From: Acanthosepion lycidas | Taxonomy: Eukaryota; Mollusca; Cephalopoda; Sepiida; Sepiidae | Reading direction: 5' to 3' | Length of the DNA stretch: 64,000 bases | NCBI GenBank assembly: GCA_963932145.1 | Contig: OZ010611.1 | Span: 58,909,292 to 58,973,291, forward strand | In this document: one piece after another, positions 24,601 through 38,800 of the stretch | Numbering within the stretch: the stretch's first letter is position 1 | Layout: the number at the start of each line of letters is the position of its first letter | Made by a program: the position numbers and the translations under genes | Notes under the pieces: generated by a model | The model's input: the letters and a program-made list of their open reading frames with translations, nothing else | Database searches by the model: none | What the model was told of the DNA's origin: nothing

Positions 24601-27600
24601 AAAAAGTTGTGGGCACAAAATGGGTGATCAGTGTCTTATTCTCTTCTGTTTGTGCCTTGTCTTTAGCTTTTTCTTCTATATTTAACATTATGTAGAGGCA
24701 AGGCCCCCCTCTAAATCTGGATTGAAATTATTTTTCATTCTAATTCATAGAAATGGAGAAGCGTGCAATGGTGACGTCTCATACAACTGTGCGTTAGTAG
24801 AAAAATTTGTGGGCAAAAAATGGGTGATCAGTGACTTATTCTCTTCTGTTTGACCCTTGTCTTTAGCTTTTTCTTATATATTTAACATTATGTAGAGGAA
24901 AGGCCCCCCTCTAAATCTCAATTGATATTATTTTTCATTCTAATTCATAGAAATGGAGCAGCTTGCAATGGTGTCGTCTCATACAACTGTGAGTTAGTAG
25001 AAAAATTTGTGGGCACAAAATGCGTGATCATTGACTTATTCTCTTCTGTTTGTGCCTTGTCTTTAGCTTTTTCTTCTATATTTAACATTATGTAGAGGCA
25101 AGGCCCCCCTCTAAATCTGGATTGAAATTATTTTTCATTCTAATTCATAGAAATGGAGTAGCGTGCAATGGTGTCGTCTCATAAAACTGTGAGTTAGTAG
25201 AAAAATTTGTGGGCACAAAATTGGTGATCAGTGTCTTATTCTCTTCTGTTTGTGCCTTATCTTTAGCTTTTTCTTCTATATTTACCATTATGTAGAGGCA
25301 AGGCCCCACTCTAAATCTGGATTGAAATTATTTTTCATTCTAATTCATAGAAATGGAGAAGCGTGCAATGGTGTCGTCTCATACAACTGTGAGTTAGTAG
25401 AAAAATTTGTGGGCAGAAAATGGGTATCAGTGTCTTATTCTCTTTTGTTTGTGGCTTGCCTTTAGCTTTTTCTTCTATATTTAACATTATGTAGAGGCAA
25501 GGCCTCCCTCTAAATCTGGATTGAAATTATTTTTCATTCTAATTCATAGAAATGGAGTAGTGTGCAATGGTGTCGTCTCATACAACTGTGAGTTAGTAGA
25601 ACAATTTGTGGGCACAAAATGGGTGATCAGTGTCTTATTGTCTTCTGTTTGTGCCTTGTCTTTAACTTTTTCTTCTATATTTAACATTATGTAGAGGCAA
25701 GGCCCCCCTCTAAACCTGGATTGAAATTATTTTTCATTCTAATTCATAGAAATGGAGTAGCGTGCAATGGTGACATCTCATACAACTGTGAGTTAGTAGA
25801 AAAAGTTGTGGGCACAAAATGGGTGATCAGAGTCTTATTCTCTTCTGTTTGTGCCTTGTCTTTAACCTTTTCTTCTATATTTAACATTATGTAGAGGCAA
25901 GGCCCCCCTCTAAATCTGGATTGAAATTATTTTTCATTCTAATTCATAGAAATGGTGTAGCGTGCAATGGTGTCGTCTCATACAACTGTGAATTAGTAGA
26001 AAAATTTGTGGGCACAAAATGGGTGATCAGTGTCTTATTCTCTTCTGTTTGTGCCTTGTCTTTAGCTTTTTCTTCTATATTTAACATTATGTAGAGGCAA
26101 GGCCCCCCTCTAAATCTGGATTGAAATTATTTTTCATTCTAATTCATAGAAATGGAGAAGCATGCAATGGTGTCGTCTCATACAACTGTGAGTTAGTAGA
26201 AAAATTTGTGGGCAGAAAATGGGTATCAGTGTCCTATTCTCTTCTATTTCTGGCTTGCCTTTAGCTTTTTCTTCTATATTTAACATTATGTAGAGGCAAG
26301 GCCCCCCTCTAAATCTCAATTGATATTATTTTTCATTCTAATTCATAGAAATGGAGCAGCGTGCAATGGTGTCGTCTCATACAACTGTGAGTTAGTAGAA
26401 AAAATTGTGGGCACAAAATGGGTGATCATTGACTTATTCTCTTCTGTTTGTGCCTTGTCTTTAACTTTTTCTTCTATATTTAACATTATGTAGAGGCAAG
26501 GCCCCCCTCTAAATCTGGATTGAAATTATTTTTCATTCTAATTCATAGAAATGGAGTAGCGTGCAATGGTGTCGTCTCATAAAACTGTGAGTTAGTAGAA
26601 AAATTTGTGGGCACAAAATTGGTGATCAGTGTCTTATTCTCTTCTGTTTGTGCCTTGTCTTTAGCTTTTTCTTCTATATTTAACATTATGTAGAGGCAAG
26701 GCCCCCCTCTAAATCTGGATTGAAATTATTTTTCATTCTAATTCATAGAAATGGAGAAGCGTGCAATGGTGTCGTCTCATACAACTGTGAATTAGTAGAA
26801 AAATTTGTGGGCACAAAATGGGTGATCAGTGTCTTATTCTCTTCTGTTTGTGCCTTGTCTTTAGCTTTTTCTTCTATATTTAACATTATGTAGAGGCAAG
26901 GCCCCCCTCTAAATCTGGATTGAAATTATTTTTCATTCTAATTCATAGAAATGGAGTAGCGTGCAATGGTGTCGTCTCATACAACTGTGAATTAGTAGAA
27001 AAATTTGTGGGCACAAAATGGGTGATCAGTGTCTTATTCTCTTCTGTTTGTGCCTTGTCTTTAGCTTTTTCTTCTATATTTAACATTATGTAGAGGCAAG
27101 GCCCCCCTCTAAATCTGGATTGAAATTATTTTTCATTCTAATTCATAGAAATGGAGAAGCATGAAATGGTGTCGTCTCATACAACTGTGAGTTAGTAGAA
27201 AAATTTGTGGGCAGAAAATGGGATTCAGTGTCTTATTCTCTTCTGTTTGTGGCTTGTCTTTAGCTTTTTCTTCTATATTTAACATTATGTAGAGGCAAGG
27301 CCCCCCTCTAAATCTGGATTGAAATTATTTTTCATTCTAATTCATAGAAATGGAGTAGCGTGCAATGGTGTCGTCTCATACAACAGTGAGTTAGTAGAAA
27401 AATTTGTGGGCATAAAATGGGTGATCAGTGTCTTATTCTCTTCTGTTTGTGCCTTGTCTTTAGCTTTTTCTTCTATATTTAACATTATGTAGAGGCAAGG
27501 CCCCCCTCTAAATCTGGATTGAAATTATTTTTCATTCTAATTCATAGAAATGGAGTAGCGTGCAATGGTGTCGTCTCATACAACTGTGAATTAGTAGAAA

Positions 27601-27779
27601 AATTTGTGGGCACAAAATGGGTGATCAGTGTCTTATTCTCTTCTGTTTGTGCCTTGTCTTTACCTTTTTCTTCTATATTTAACATTATGTAGAGGCAAGG
27701 CCCCCCTCTAAATCTGGATTGAAATTATTTTTCATTCTAATTCATAGAAATGGAGTAGTGTGCAATGGTGTCGTCTCAT

Positions 27780-30700
27780 ACAACTTCGAATTAGTAGAAA
27801 AATTTGTGGGCACAAAATGGGTGATCAGTGTCTTATTCTCTTCTGTTTGTGCCTTGTCTTTAGCTTTTTCTTCTATATTTAACATTATGTAGAGGCAAGG
27901 CCCCCCTCTAAATCTGGATTGAAATTATTTTTCATTCTAATTCATAGAAATGGAGTAGCGTGCAATGGTGTCTCATACAACTGTGAGTTAGTAGAAAAAA
28001 TTTGTGGGCACAAAATGGGTGATCAGTGTCTTATTCTCTTCTGTTTGTGCCTTGTCTTTAGCTTTTTCTTCTATATTTAACATTATGTAGAGGCAAGGCC
28101 CCCCTCTAAATCTGGATTGAAATTATTTTTCATTCTAATTCATAGAAATGGAGAAGCGTGCAATGGTGACGTCTCATACAACTGTGAGTTAGTAGAAAAA
28201 TTTGTGGGCACAAAATGGGTGATCAGTGACTTATTCTCTTCTGTTTGACCCTTGTCTTTAGCTTTTTCTTATATATTTAACATTATGTAGAGGAAAGGCC
28301 CCCCTCTAAATCTCAATTTATATTATTTTTCATTCTAATTCATAGAAATGGAGCAGCGTGCAATGGTGTCGTCTCATACAACTGTGAGTTAGTAGAAAAA
28401 TTTGTGGGCACAAAATGGGTGATCATTGACTTATTCTCTTCTGTTTGTGCCTTGTCTTTACCTTTTTCTTCTATATTTAACATTATGTAGAGGCAAGGCC
28501 CCCCTCTAAATCTGGATTGAAATTATTTTTCATTCTAATTCATAGAAATGGAGTAGCGTGCAATGGTGTCGTCTCATAAAACTGTGAGTTAGTAGAAAAA
28601 TTTGTGTGCACAAAATTGGTGATCAGTGTCTTATTCTCTTCTGTTTGTGCCTTGTCTTTAGCTTTTTCTTCTATATTTAACATTATGTAGAGGCAAGGCC
28701 CCCCTCTAAATCTGGATTGAAACTATTTTTCATTCTAATTCATAGAAATGGAGTAGCGTGCAATGGTGTCGTCTCATACAACAGTGAATTAGTAGAAAAA
28801 TTTGTGGGCATAAAATGGGTGATCAGTGTCTTATTCTCTTCTGTTTGTGCCTTGTCTTTAGCTTTCTCTTCTATATTTAACATTATGTAGAGGCAAGGCC
28901 CCCCTCTAAATCTGGATTGAAATTATTTTTCATTCTAATTCATAGAAATGGAGTAGCGTGCAATGGTGTCGTCTCATACAACTGTGAGTTCGTAGAAAAA
29001 GTTGTGGGCACAAAATGGGTGATCAGAGTCTTATTCTCTTCTGTTTGTGCCTTGTCTTTAACCTTTTCTTCTATATTTAACATTATGTAGAGGCAAGTCC
29101 CCCCTCTAAATCTGGATTGAAATTATTTTTCATTCTAATTCATAGAAATGGAGTAGCGTGCAATGGTGTCGTCTCATACAACTGTGAATTAGTAGAAAAA
29201 TTTGTGGGCACAAAATGGGTGATCAGTGTCTTATTCTCTTCTGTTTGTGCCTTGTCTTTAGCTTTTTCTTCTATATTTAACATTATGTAGAGGCAAGGCC
29301 CCCCTCTAAATCTGGATTGAAATTATTTTTCATTCTAATTCATAGAAATGGAGAAGCGTGAAATGGTGTCGTCTCATACAACTGTGAATTAGTAGAAAAA
29401 TTTGTGGGCACAAAATGGGTGATCAGTGTCTTATTCTCTTCTGTTTGTGCCTTGTCTTTAGCTTTTTCTTCTATATTTAACATTATGTAGAGGCAAGGCC
29501 CCCCTCTAAATCTGGATTGAAATTATTTTTCATTCTAATTCATAGAAATGGAGCAGCTTGCAATGGTGTCGTCTCATACAACTGTGAGTTAGTAGAAAAA
29601 TTTGTGGGCACAAAATGGGTGATCATTGACTTATTCTCTTCTGTTTGTGCCTTGTCTTTAGCTTTTTCTTCTATATTTAACATTATGTAGAGGCAAGGCC
29701 CCCCTCTAAATCTGGATTGAAATTATTTTTCATTCTAATTCATAGAAATGGAGTAGCGTGCAATGGTGTCGTCTCATACAACTGTGAGTTAGTAGAACAA
29801 TTTGTGGGCACAAAATGGGTGATCAGTGTCTTATTGTCTTCTGTTTGTGCCTTGTCTTTAACTTTTTCTTCTATATTTAACATTATGTAGAGGCAAGGCC
29901 CCCCTCTAAATCTGGATTGAAATTATTTTTCATTCTAATTCATAGAAATGGAGTAGCGTGCAATGGTGTCGTCTCATACAACTGTGAATTAGTAGAAAAA
30001 TTTGTGGGCACAAAATGGGGGATCAGTGTCTTATTCTCTTCTGTTTGTGCCTTGTCTTTAGCTTTTTCTTCTATATTTAACATTATGTAGAGGCAAGGCC
30101 CCCCTCTAAATCTGGATTGAAATTATTTTTCATTCTAATTCATAGAAATGGAGTAGCGTGCAATGGTGTCGTCTCATACAACTGTGAGTTCGTAGAAAAA
30201 GTTGTGGGCACAAAATGGGTGATCAGAGTCTTATTCTCTTCTGTTTGTGCCTTGTCTTTAGCTTTTTCTTCTATATTTAACATTATGTAGAGGCAAGGCC
30301 CCCCTCTAAATCTGGATTGAAATTATTTTTCATTCTAATTCATAGAAATGGAGAAGCGTGAAATGGTGTCGTCTCATACAACTGTGAATTAGTAGAAAAA
30401 TTTGTGGGCACAAAATGGGTGATCAGTGTCTTATTCTCTTCTGTTTGTGCCTTGTCTTTAGCTTTTTCTTCTATATTTAACATTATGTAGAGGCAAGGCC
30501 CCCCTCTAAATCTGGATTGAAATTATTTTTCTTTCTAATTCATAGAAATGGAGTAGCGTGCAATGGTGTCGTCTCATACAACTGTGAATTAGTAGAAAAA
30601 TTTGTGGGAACAAAATGGGTGATCAGTGTCTTATTCTCTTCTGTTTGTGCCTTGTCTTTAGCTTTTTCTTCTATATTTAACATTATGTAGAGGCAAGGCC

Positions 30701-31718
30701 CCCCTCTAAAACTGGATTGAAATTATTTTTCATTCTAATTCATAGAAATGGAGTAGCGTGCAATGGTGTCGTCTCATACAACTTCGAATTAGTAGAAAAA
30801 TTTGTGGGCACAAAATGGGTGATCAGTGTCTTATTCTCTTCTGTTTGTGCCTTGTCTTTAGCTTTTTCTTCTATATTTAACATTATGTAGAGGCAAGGCC
30901 CCCCTCTAAATCTGGATTGAAATTATTTTTCATTCTAATTCATAGAAATGGAGTAGCGTGCAATGGTGTCTCATACAACTGTGAGTTAGTAGAAAAAATT
31001 TGTGGGCACAAAATGGGTGATCAGTGTCTTATTCTCTTCTGTTTGTGCCTTGTCTTTAGCTTTTTCTTCTACATTTAACATTATGTAGAGGCAAGGCCCC
31101 CCTCTAAATCTGGATTGAAATTATTTTTCATTCTAATTCATAGAAATGGAGAAGCGTGCAATGGTGACGTCTCATACAACTGTGCGTTAGTAGAAAAATT
31201 TGTGGGCACAAATTGGGTGATCAGTGACTTATTCTCTTCTGTTTGACCCTTGTCTTTAGCTTTTTCTTATATATTTAACATTATGTAGAGGAAAGGCCCC
31301 CCTCTAAATCTCAATTGATATTATTTTTCATTCTAATTCATAGAAATGGAGCAGCGTGCAATGGTGTCGTCTCATACAACTGTGAGTTAGTAGAAAAATT
31401 TGTGGGCACAAAATGGGTGATCATTGACTTATTCTCTTCTGTTTGTGCCTTGTCTTTACCTTTTTCTTCTATATTTAACATTATGTAGAGGCAAGGCCCC
31501 CCTCTAAATCTGGATTGAAATTATTTTTCATTCTAATTCATAGAAATGGAGTAGCGTGCAATGGTGTCGTCTCATAAAACTGTGAGTTAGTAGAAAAATT
31601 TGTGTGCACAAAATTGGTGATCAGTGTCTTATTCTCTTCTGTTTGTGACTTGTCTTTAGCTTTTTCTTCTATATTTAACATTATGTAGAGGCAAGGCCCC
31701 CCTCTAAATCTGGATTGA
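27780..31718. repeat. Two copies of a ~0.95 kb block, offset 2998 bp
   Basis: Blocks at about 27780-28720 and 30780-31718 share CAACTTCGAATTAG (27781/30779), a 3-bp deletion giving GGTGTCTCATAC (about 27967/30965), a monomer with AGGAAAGGCC (28291/31289) followed by AATCTCAATT, and TTTGTGTGCACAAAATTGG (about 28600/31598). The copies have since picked up private changes, for example CAATTTATATT near 28315 against CAATTGATATT near 31313. Confidence 0.8.
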
Positions 31719-33889
31719 AATTATTTTTCATTCTAATTCATAGAAATGGAGAAGCATGCAATGGTGTCGTCTCATACAACTGTGAGTTAGTAGAAAAATT
31801 TGTGGGCAGAAAATGGGTATCAGTGTCCTATTCTCTTCTGTTTGTGGCTTGCCTTTAGCTTTTTCTTCTATATTTAACATTATGTAGAGGCAAGGCCCCC
31901 CTCTAAATCTGGATTGAAATTATTTTTCATTCTAATTCATAGAAATGGAGTAGCGTGCAATGGTGTCGTCTCATACAACAGTGAGTTAGTAGAAAAATTT
32001 GTAGGCATAAAATGGGTGATCAGTGTCTTATTCTCTTCTGTTTGTGCCTTGTCTTTAGCTTTTTCTTCTATATTTAACATTATGTAGAGGCAAGGCCCCC
32101 CTCTAAATCTGGATTGAAATTATTTTTCATTCTAATTCATAGAAATGGAGTAGCGTGCAATGGTGTCGTCTCATACAACTGTGAGTTAGTAGAACAATTT
32201 GTGGGCACAAAATGGGTGATCAGTGTCTTATTGTCTTCTGTTTGTGCCTTGTCTTTAACTTTTTCTTCTATATTTAACATTATGTAGAGGCAAGGCCCCC
32301 CTCTAAATCTGGATTGAAATTATTTTTCATTCTAATTCATAGAAATGGAGAAGCGCGCAATGGTGTCGTCTCATACAACTGTGAATTAGTAGAAAAAGTT
32401 GTGGGGACAAAATGGGTGAACAGAGTCTTATTCTCTTCTGTTTGTGCCTTGTCTTTAACCTTTTCTTCTATATTTAACATTATGTAGAGGCAAGGCCCCC
32501 CTCTAAATCTGGATTGAAATTATTTTTCATTCTAATTCATAGAAATGGAGTAGCGTGCAATGGTGTCGTCTCATACAACTGTGAATTAGTAGAAAAATTT
32601 GTGGGCACAAAATGGGTGATCAGTGTCTTATTCTCTTCTGTTTGTGCCTTGCCTTTAGCTTTTTCTTCTATATTTAACATTATGTAGAGGCAAGTCCCCC
32701 CTCTAAATCTGGATTGAAATTATTTTTCATTCTAATTCATAGAAATGGAGTAGCGTGCAATGGTGCCGTCTCATACAACTGTGAATTAGTAGAAAAATTT
32801 GTGGGCACAAAATGGGTGATCAGTGTCTTATTCTCTTCTGTTTGTGCCTTGTCTTTACCTTTTTCTTCTATATTTAACATTATGTAGAGGCAAGGCCCCC
32901 CTCTAAATCTGGATTGAAATTATTTTTCATTCTAATTCATAGAAATGGAGTAGCGTGCAATGGTGTCGTCTCATACAACTGTGAATTAGTAGAAAAATTT
33001 GTGGGCACAAAATGGGTGATCAGTGTCTTATTCTCTTCTGTTTGTGCCTTGTCTTTACCTTTTTCTTCTATATTTAACATTATGTAGAGGCAAGGCCCCC
33101 CTCTAAATCTGGATTGAAATTATTTTTCATTCTAATTCATACAAAAGGAGTAGCGTGCAATGGTGTCGTCTCATACAACTGTGAATTAGTAGAAAAATTT
33201 GTGGGCACAAAATGGGTGATCAGTGTCTTATTCACTTCTGTTTGTGCCTTGTCTTTAGCTTTTTCTTCTATATTTAACATTATGTAGAGGCAAGGCCCCC
33301 CTCTAAATCTGGATTGAAATTATTTTTCATTCTAATTCATAGAAATGGAGTAGCGTGCAATGGTGTCGTCTCATACAACAGTGAGTTAGTAGAAAAATTT
33401 GTGGGCATAAAATGGGTGATCAGTGTCTTATTCTCTTCTGTTTGTGCCTTGTCTTTAGCTTTTTCTTCTATATTTAACATTATGTAGAGGCAAGGCCCCC
33501 CTCTAAATCTGGATTGAAATTATTTTTCATTCTAATTCATAGAAATGGAGTAGCGTGCAATGGTGTCGTCTCATACAACTGTGAGTTAGTAGAAAAAGTT
33601 GTGGGCACAAAATGGGTGATCAGTGTCTTATTCTCTTCTGTTTGTGCCTTGTCTTTACCTTTTTCTTCTATATTTAACATTATGTAGAGGCAAGGCCCCC
33701 CTCTAAATCTGGATTGAAATTATTTTTCATTCTAATTCATAGAAATGGAGTAGCGTGCAATGGTGTCGTCTCATACAACTGTGAGTTAGTAGAAAAATTT
33801 GTGGGCACAAAATGGGTGATCAGTGTCTTATTCTCTTCTGTTTGTGCCTTGTCTTTAGCTTTTTCTTCTATATTTAACATTATGTAGAG

Positions 33890-35800
33890 GCAAGGCCCCG
33901 CTCTAAATCTGGATTGAAATTATTTTTCATTCTAATTCATAGAAATGGAGTAGCGTGCAATGGTGTCGTCTCATACAACTGTGAGTTAGTAGAAAAATTT
34001 GTGGGCACAAAATGGGTGATCAGTGACTTATTCTCTTCTGTTTGAGCCTTGTCTTTAGCTTTTTCTTCTCTATTTAACATTATGTAGAGGCAAGGCCCCC
34101 CTCTAAATCTGGATTGAAATTATTTTTCATTCTAATTCATAGAAATGGAGTAGCGTGCATTAGTGTCGTCTCATAAAACTGTGAGTTAGGAGAAAAATTT
34201 GTGGGCACAAAATGGGTGATCAGTGTCTTATTCTCTTCTGTTTGTGCCTTGTCTTTAGCTTTTTCTTCTATATTTAACATTACATAGAGGCAAGTCCCCC
34301 CTCTAAATCTGGATTGAAATTATTTTTCATTCTAATTCATAGAAATGGAGTAGCGTCAAATGGTGTCGTCTCATACAATTGTGAGTTAGTAGAAAAATTT
34401 GTGGGCACAAAATTGGTGATCAGTGTCTTATTCTCTTCTGTTTGTGCCTTGTCTTTAACCTTTTCTTCTATATTTAGCATTATGTAGATGCAAGGCCCCC
34501 CTCTAAATCTGGATTGAAATTATTTTTCATTCTATTTCATAGAAATGGAGTAGCGTGCAATGGTGTCGTCTCATACAACTGTGAGTTAGTAGAAAAATTT
34601 GTGGGCAGAAAATGGTGATCAGTGAATTATTCTCTCCTGTTTGACCCTTGTCTTTAGCTTTTTCTTATATATTTAACATTATGTAGAGGAAAGGCCCCCC
34701 TCTAAATCTGAATTGATATTATTTTTCATTCTAATTCATAGAAATGGAGTAGCGTGCAATGGTGTCGTCTCATACAACTGTGAGTTAGCCGAAAAATTTT
34801 TGGGCACAAAATGGGTGATCATTGACTTATTCTCTTCTGTTTGTGCCTTGTCTTTAGCTTTTTATTCTATATTTAAAATTATGTAGAGGCAAGGCCCCCC
34901 TCTAAATCTGGATTGAAATTATTTTTCTTTCTAATTCATAGAAATGGAGTAGCATGCAATGGTGTCGTCTCATACAACTGTGAGTTAGTAGAAAAATTTG
35001 TGGGCACAAAATTGGTGATCAGTGCCTTATTCTCTTCTGTTTGTGCCTTGTCTTTAACCTTTTCTTCTATATTTAACATTATGTAGAGGCAAGGCCCCCC
35101 TCTAAATCTGGATTGAAATTATTTTTCATTCTAATTCATAGAAATGGAGTAGCGTGCAATGGTGTCGTCTCATACAACTGTGAATTAGTAGAAAAATTTG
35201 TGGGCAGAAAATGGGTGATCAGTGACTTATTCTCTTCTGTTATTGCCTTGTCTTTAGCTTTTTCTTCTATATTTAACATTATGTAGAGGCAAGGCCCCGC
35301 TCTAAATCTGGATTGAAATTATTTTTCATTCTAATTCATAGAAATGGAGTAGCGTGCAATGGTGTCGTCTCATACAACTGTGAGTTAGTAGAAAAATTTG
35401 TGGGCACAAAATGGGTGATCAGTGACTTATTCTCTTCTGTTTGAGCCTTGTCTTTAGCTTTTTCTTCTATATTTAACATTATGTAGAGGCAAGGCCCCCC
35501 TCTAAATCTGGATTGAAATTATGTTTCATTTTAATTCATAGAAATGGAGTAGCGTGCAATGGTGTCGTCTCATAAAACTGTGAGTTAGGAGAAAAATTTG
35601 TGGGCACAAAATGGGTGATCAGTGTCTTATTCTCTTCTGTTTTTGCCTTGTCTTTAGCTTTTTCTTCTATATTTAACATTACATAGAGGCAAGTCCCCCC
35701 TCTAAATCTGGATTGAAATTATTTTTCATTCTAATTCATAGAAATGGAGTAGCGTGCAATGGTGTCGTCTCATACAACTGTCAGTTAGTAGAAAAATTTG
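33890..35800. repeat. Two copies of a ~0.5-0.6 kb block, offset 1399 bp (7 monomers)
   Basis: Shared markers at an offset of 1399 bp are CAAGGCCCCG (33891/35290), GTGAGTTAGG followed by AGAAAAATTT (34181/35580) and TACATAGAGG with CAAGTCCCCCC (34281/35680). The missing base relative to 1400 is explained by the single-base loss in AAAATGGTGATC near 34610. A few private changes separate the copies, such as TGCATTAGTG near 34157. Confidence 0.78.
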
Positions 35801-38800
35801 TGGGCACAAAATGGGTGATCAGTGTCTTATTCTCTTCTGTTTTTGCTTTGTCTTTAGCTTTTTCTTCTATATTTAACATTATGTAGAGGCAAGGCCCCCC
35901 TCTAAATCTGGATTGAAATTATTTTTCTTTCTAATTCATAGAAATGGAGTAGCGTGCAATAGTGTCGTCTCATACAACTGTGAGTTAGTAGAAAAATTTG
36001 TGGGCACAAAATGGGTGATCAGTGTCTTATTCTATTCTGTTTTTGCCTTGTCTTTAGCTTTTTCTTCTATATTTAACATTATGTAGAGGCAAGGCCCCCC
36101 TCTAAATCTGGATTAAAATTATTTTTCATTCTAATTCATAGAAATGGAGTAGCCTGCAATAGTGTTGTCTCATACAACTGTGAGTTAGTAGAAAAATTTG
36201 TGGGCACAAAATGGGAGATCAGTGACTTATTCTCTTCTGTTTGTGCCTTGTCTTTACTTTTTTCTTCTATATTTAACATTATGTAGAGGCAAGTCCCCCC
36301 TCTAAATCTGGAATGAAATTATTTTTCTTTCTAATTCATAGAAATGGAGTAGCATGCAATGTTGTCGTCTCATACAACTGTGAGTTAGTAGAAAAATGTG
36401 TGGGCACAAAATGGGTGATCAGTGTCTTATTCTCTTCTGTTTGTGCCTTGTCTTTATCTTTTTCTTCAATATTAAACATTATGTAGAGGCAAGGCCCCGC
36501 TCTAAATCTGGATTGAAATTATTTTTCATTCTAATTCATAGAAATGGAGTAGCGTGCAATGGTGTCATCTCATACAACTGTGAGTTAGTAGAAAAATTTG
36601 TGGGCACAAAATGGGTGATCAATAACTTATTCTGTTCTGTTTGAGCCTTGTCTTTACCTTTTTCTTCTATATTAACATTATGTAGAGGCAAGGCCACCCT
36701 CTAAATCTGGATTGAAATTATTTTTAATTCTAATTCATAGAAATGGAGTAACGTGCAATGGTGTCGTCTCATACAACTGTGAGTTAGTAGAAAATTTTGT
36801 GGGCACAAAATGGGTGATCAGTGTCTTATTCTCTTCTGTTTGTGCCTTGTCTTTACCTTTTCCTTCTATATTTAACATTATGTAGAGGCAAGGCCCCCCT
36901 CTAAATCTGGATTGAAATTATTTTTCATTCTAATTCATAGAAATGGTGTAGCGAGCAATGGTGTCGTCTCATACAAATGTGATTTAGTAGAAAAATTTGA
37001 GGGCACAAAATGGGTGATCAGTGTCTTATTCTCTTCTGTTTGTGCCTTGTCTTTACCTTTTTCTTCTATATTTAACATTATGTAGATGCAAGGCCCCCCT
37101 CTAAATCTGGAATGAAATTATTTTTCATTCTAATTCATAGAAATGGAGTAGCGAGCAATTGTGTCGTCTCATACAAATGTGATTTAGTAGAAAAATTTGT
37201 GGGCACAAATGGGTGATCAGTGTCTTATTCTCTTCTGTTTGTGCCTTGTCTTTACCTTTTTCTTCTATATTTAACATTATGTAGAGGCAAGTCCCCCCTC
37301 TAAATCTGGATTGAAATTATTTTTCATTCTAATTCATAGAAATGGAGTAGCGTGCAATGGTGTCGTCTCATACTACTGTGAGTTAGTAGAAAAACTTGTG
37401 GGCACAAAATGGGAGATCAATGACTTATTCTCTTCTGTTTATGCCTTGTCTTTAGCTTTTTCTTCTATATTTAACATTATGTAGAGGCAAGGCCTCCCTC
37501 TAAATCTGGATTGAAATTATGTTTCATTCTAATTCATAGAAATGGAGTAACGTGCAATGGTGTCGTCTCATACAACTGTGTGTTAGTAGAAAAATTTGTG
37601 GGCACAAAATGGGTGATCAGTGTCTTATTCTCTTCTGTTTTTGCCTTGTCTTTAGCTTTTTCTTCTATATTTAACATTATGTAGAGGCAAGGCCACCCTC
37701 TAAATCTGGATTGAAATTATTTTTCATTCTAATTCATAGAAATGGAGTAGCGTGAAATGGTGTCGTCTCATACAACTGTGAGTTAGTAGAAAAATTTGTG
37801 GGCACAAAATGGGTGATTAGTGTCTTATTCTCTTCTGTTTTTGCCTTGTCTTTACCTTTTTCTTCTATATTTAACATTATGTAGAGGCAAGGCCCCCCTC
37901 TAAATCTGGATTGAAATTATTTATCATTCTAATTCATAGAAATGGAGTAGCGTGCAATGGTGTCGTCTCATACAACTGTGAGTTAGTAGAAAAATTAGTG
38001 GGCACAAAATGGGTGATCAGTGTCTTATTCTCTTCTGTTTGTGCCTTGTCTTTAGCTTTTTCTTCTATATTTAACATTATGTAGAAGCAAGGCCCCCCTC
38101 TAAATCTGGATTGAAATTATTTTTCATTCTAATTCATAGAAATGGAGTAGCGTGCAATGGTGTTGTCTCATACAACTCTGTGTTAGTAGCAAAATTTGTG
38201 GGCACAAAATGGGTGATCAGTGACTTATTCTCTTCTGTTTGAGCCTTGTCTTTAGCTTTTTCTTCTATATTTAACATTATGTAGAGGCAAGGCCCCCCTA
38301 TAAATCTGGATTGGAATTATTTTTCATTCTAATTCATAGAAATGGAGTAGCGTTCAATGGTGTCGTCTCATACAACTGTGAGTTAGTAGAAAAATTTGTG
38401 GTCACAAAATGGGTGATCAGTGTCTTATTCTCTTCTGTTTGTGCCTTGTCTTTAGCTTTTTCTTCTATATTTAACATTATGTAGAGGCAAGGCCCCCCTC
38501 TAAATCTGCATTGAAATTATTTTTCATTCTAATTCATAGAAATGGAGTAGCGTGCAATGGTGTCGTCTCATACAACTGTCAGTTAGTAGAAAAATTTGTG
38601 GGCACAAAATGGGTGATCAGTGTCTTATTCTCTTCTATTTTTGCCTTGTCTTTAGCTTTTTCTTCTATATTTAACATTATGTAGAGGCAAGGACCCCCTT
38701 CTAATTCTGGATTGAAATTATTTTTCATTCTAATTCATAGAAATGGAGTAACGTGCAATGGTGTCGTCTCATACAACTGTTAGTCAGTAGATAAAATTGT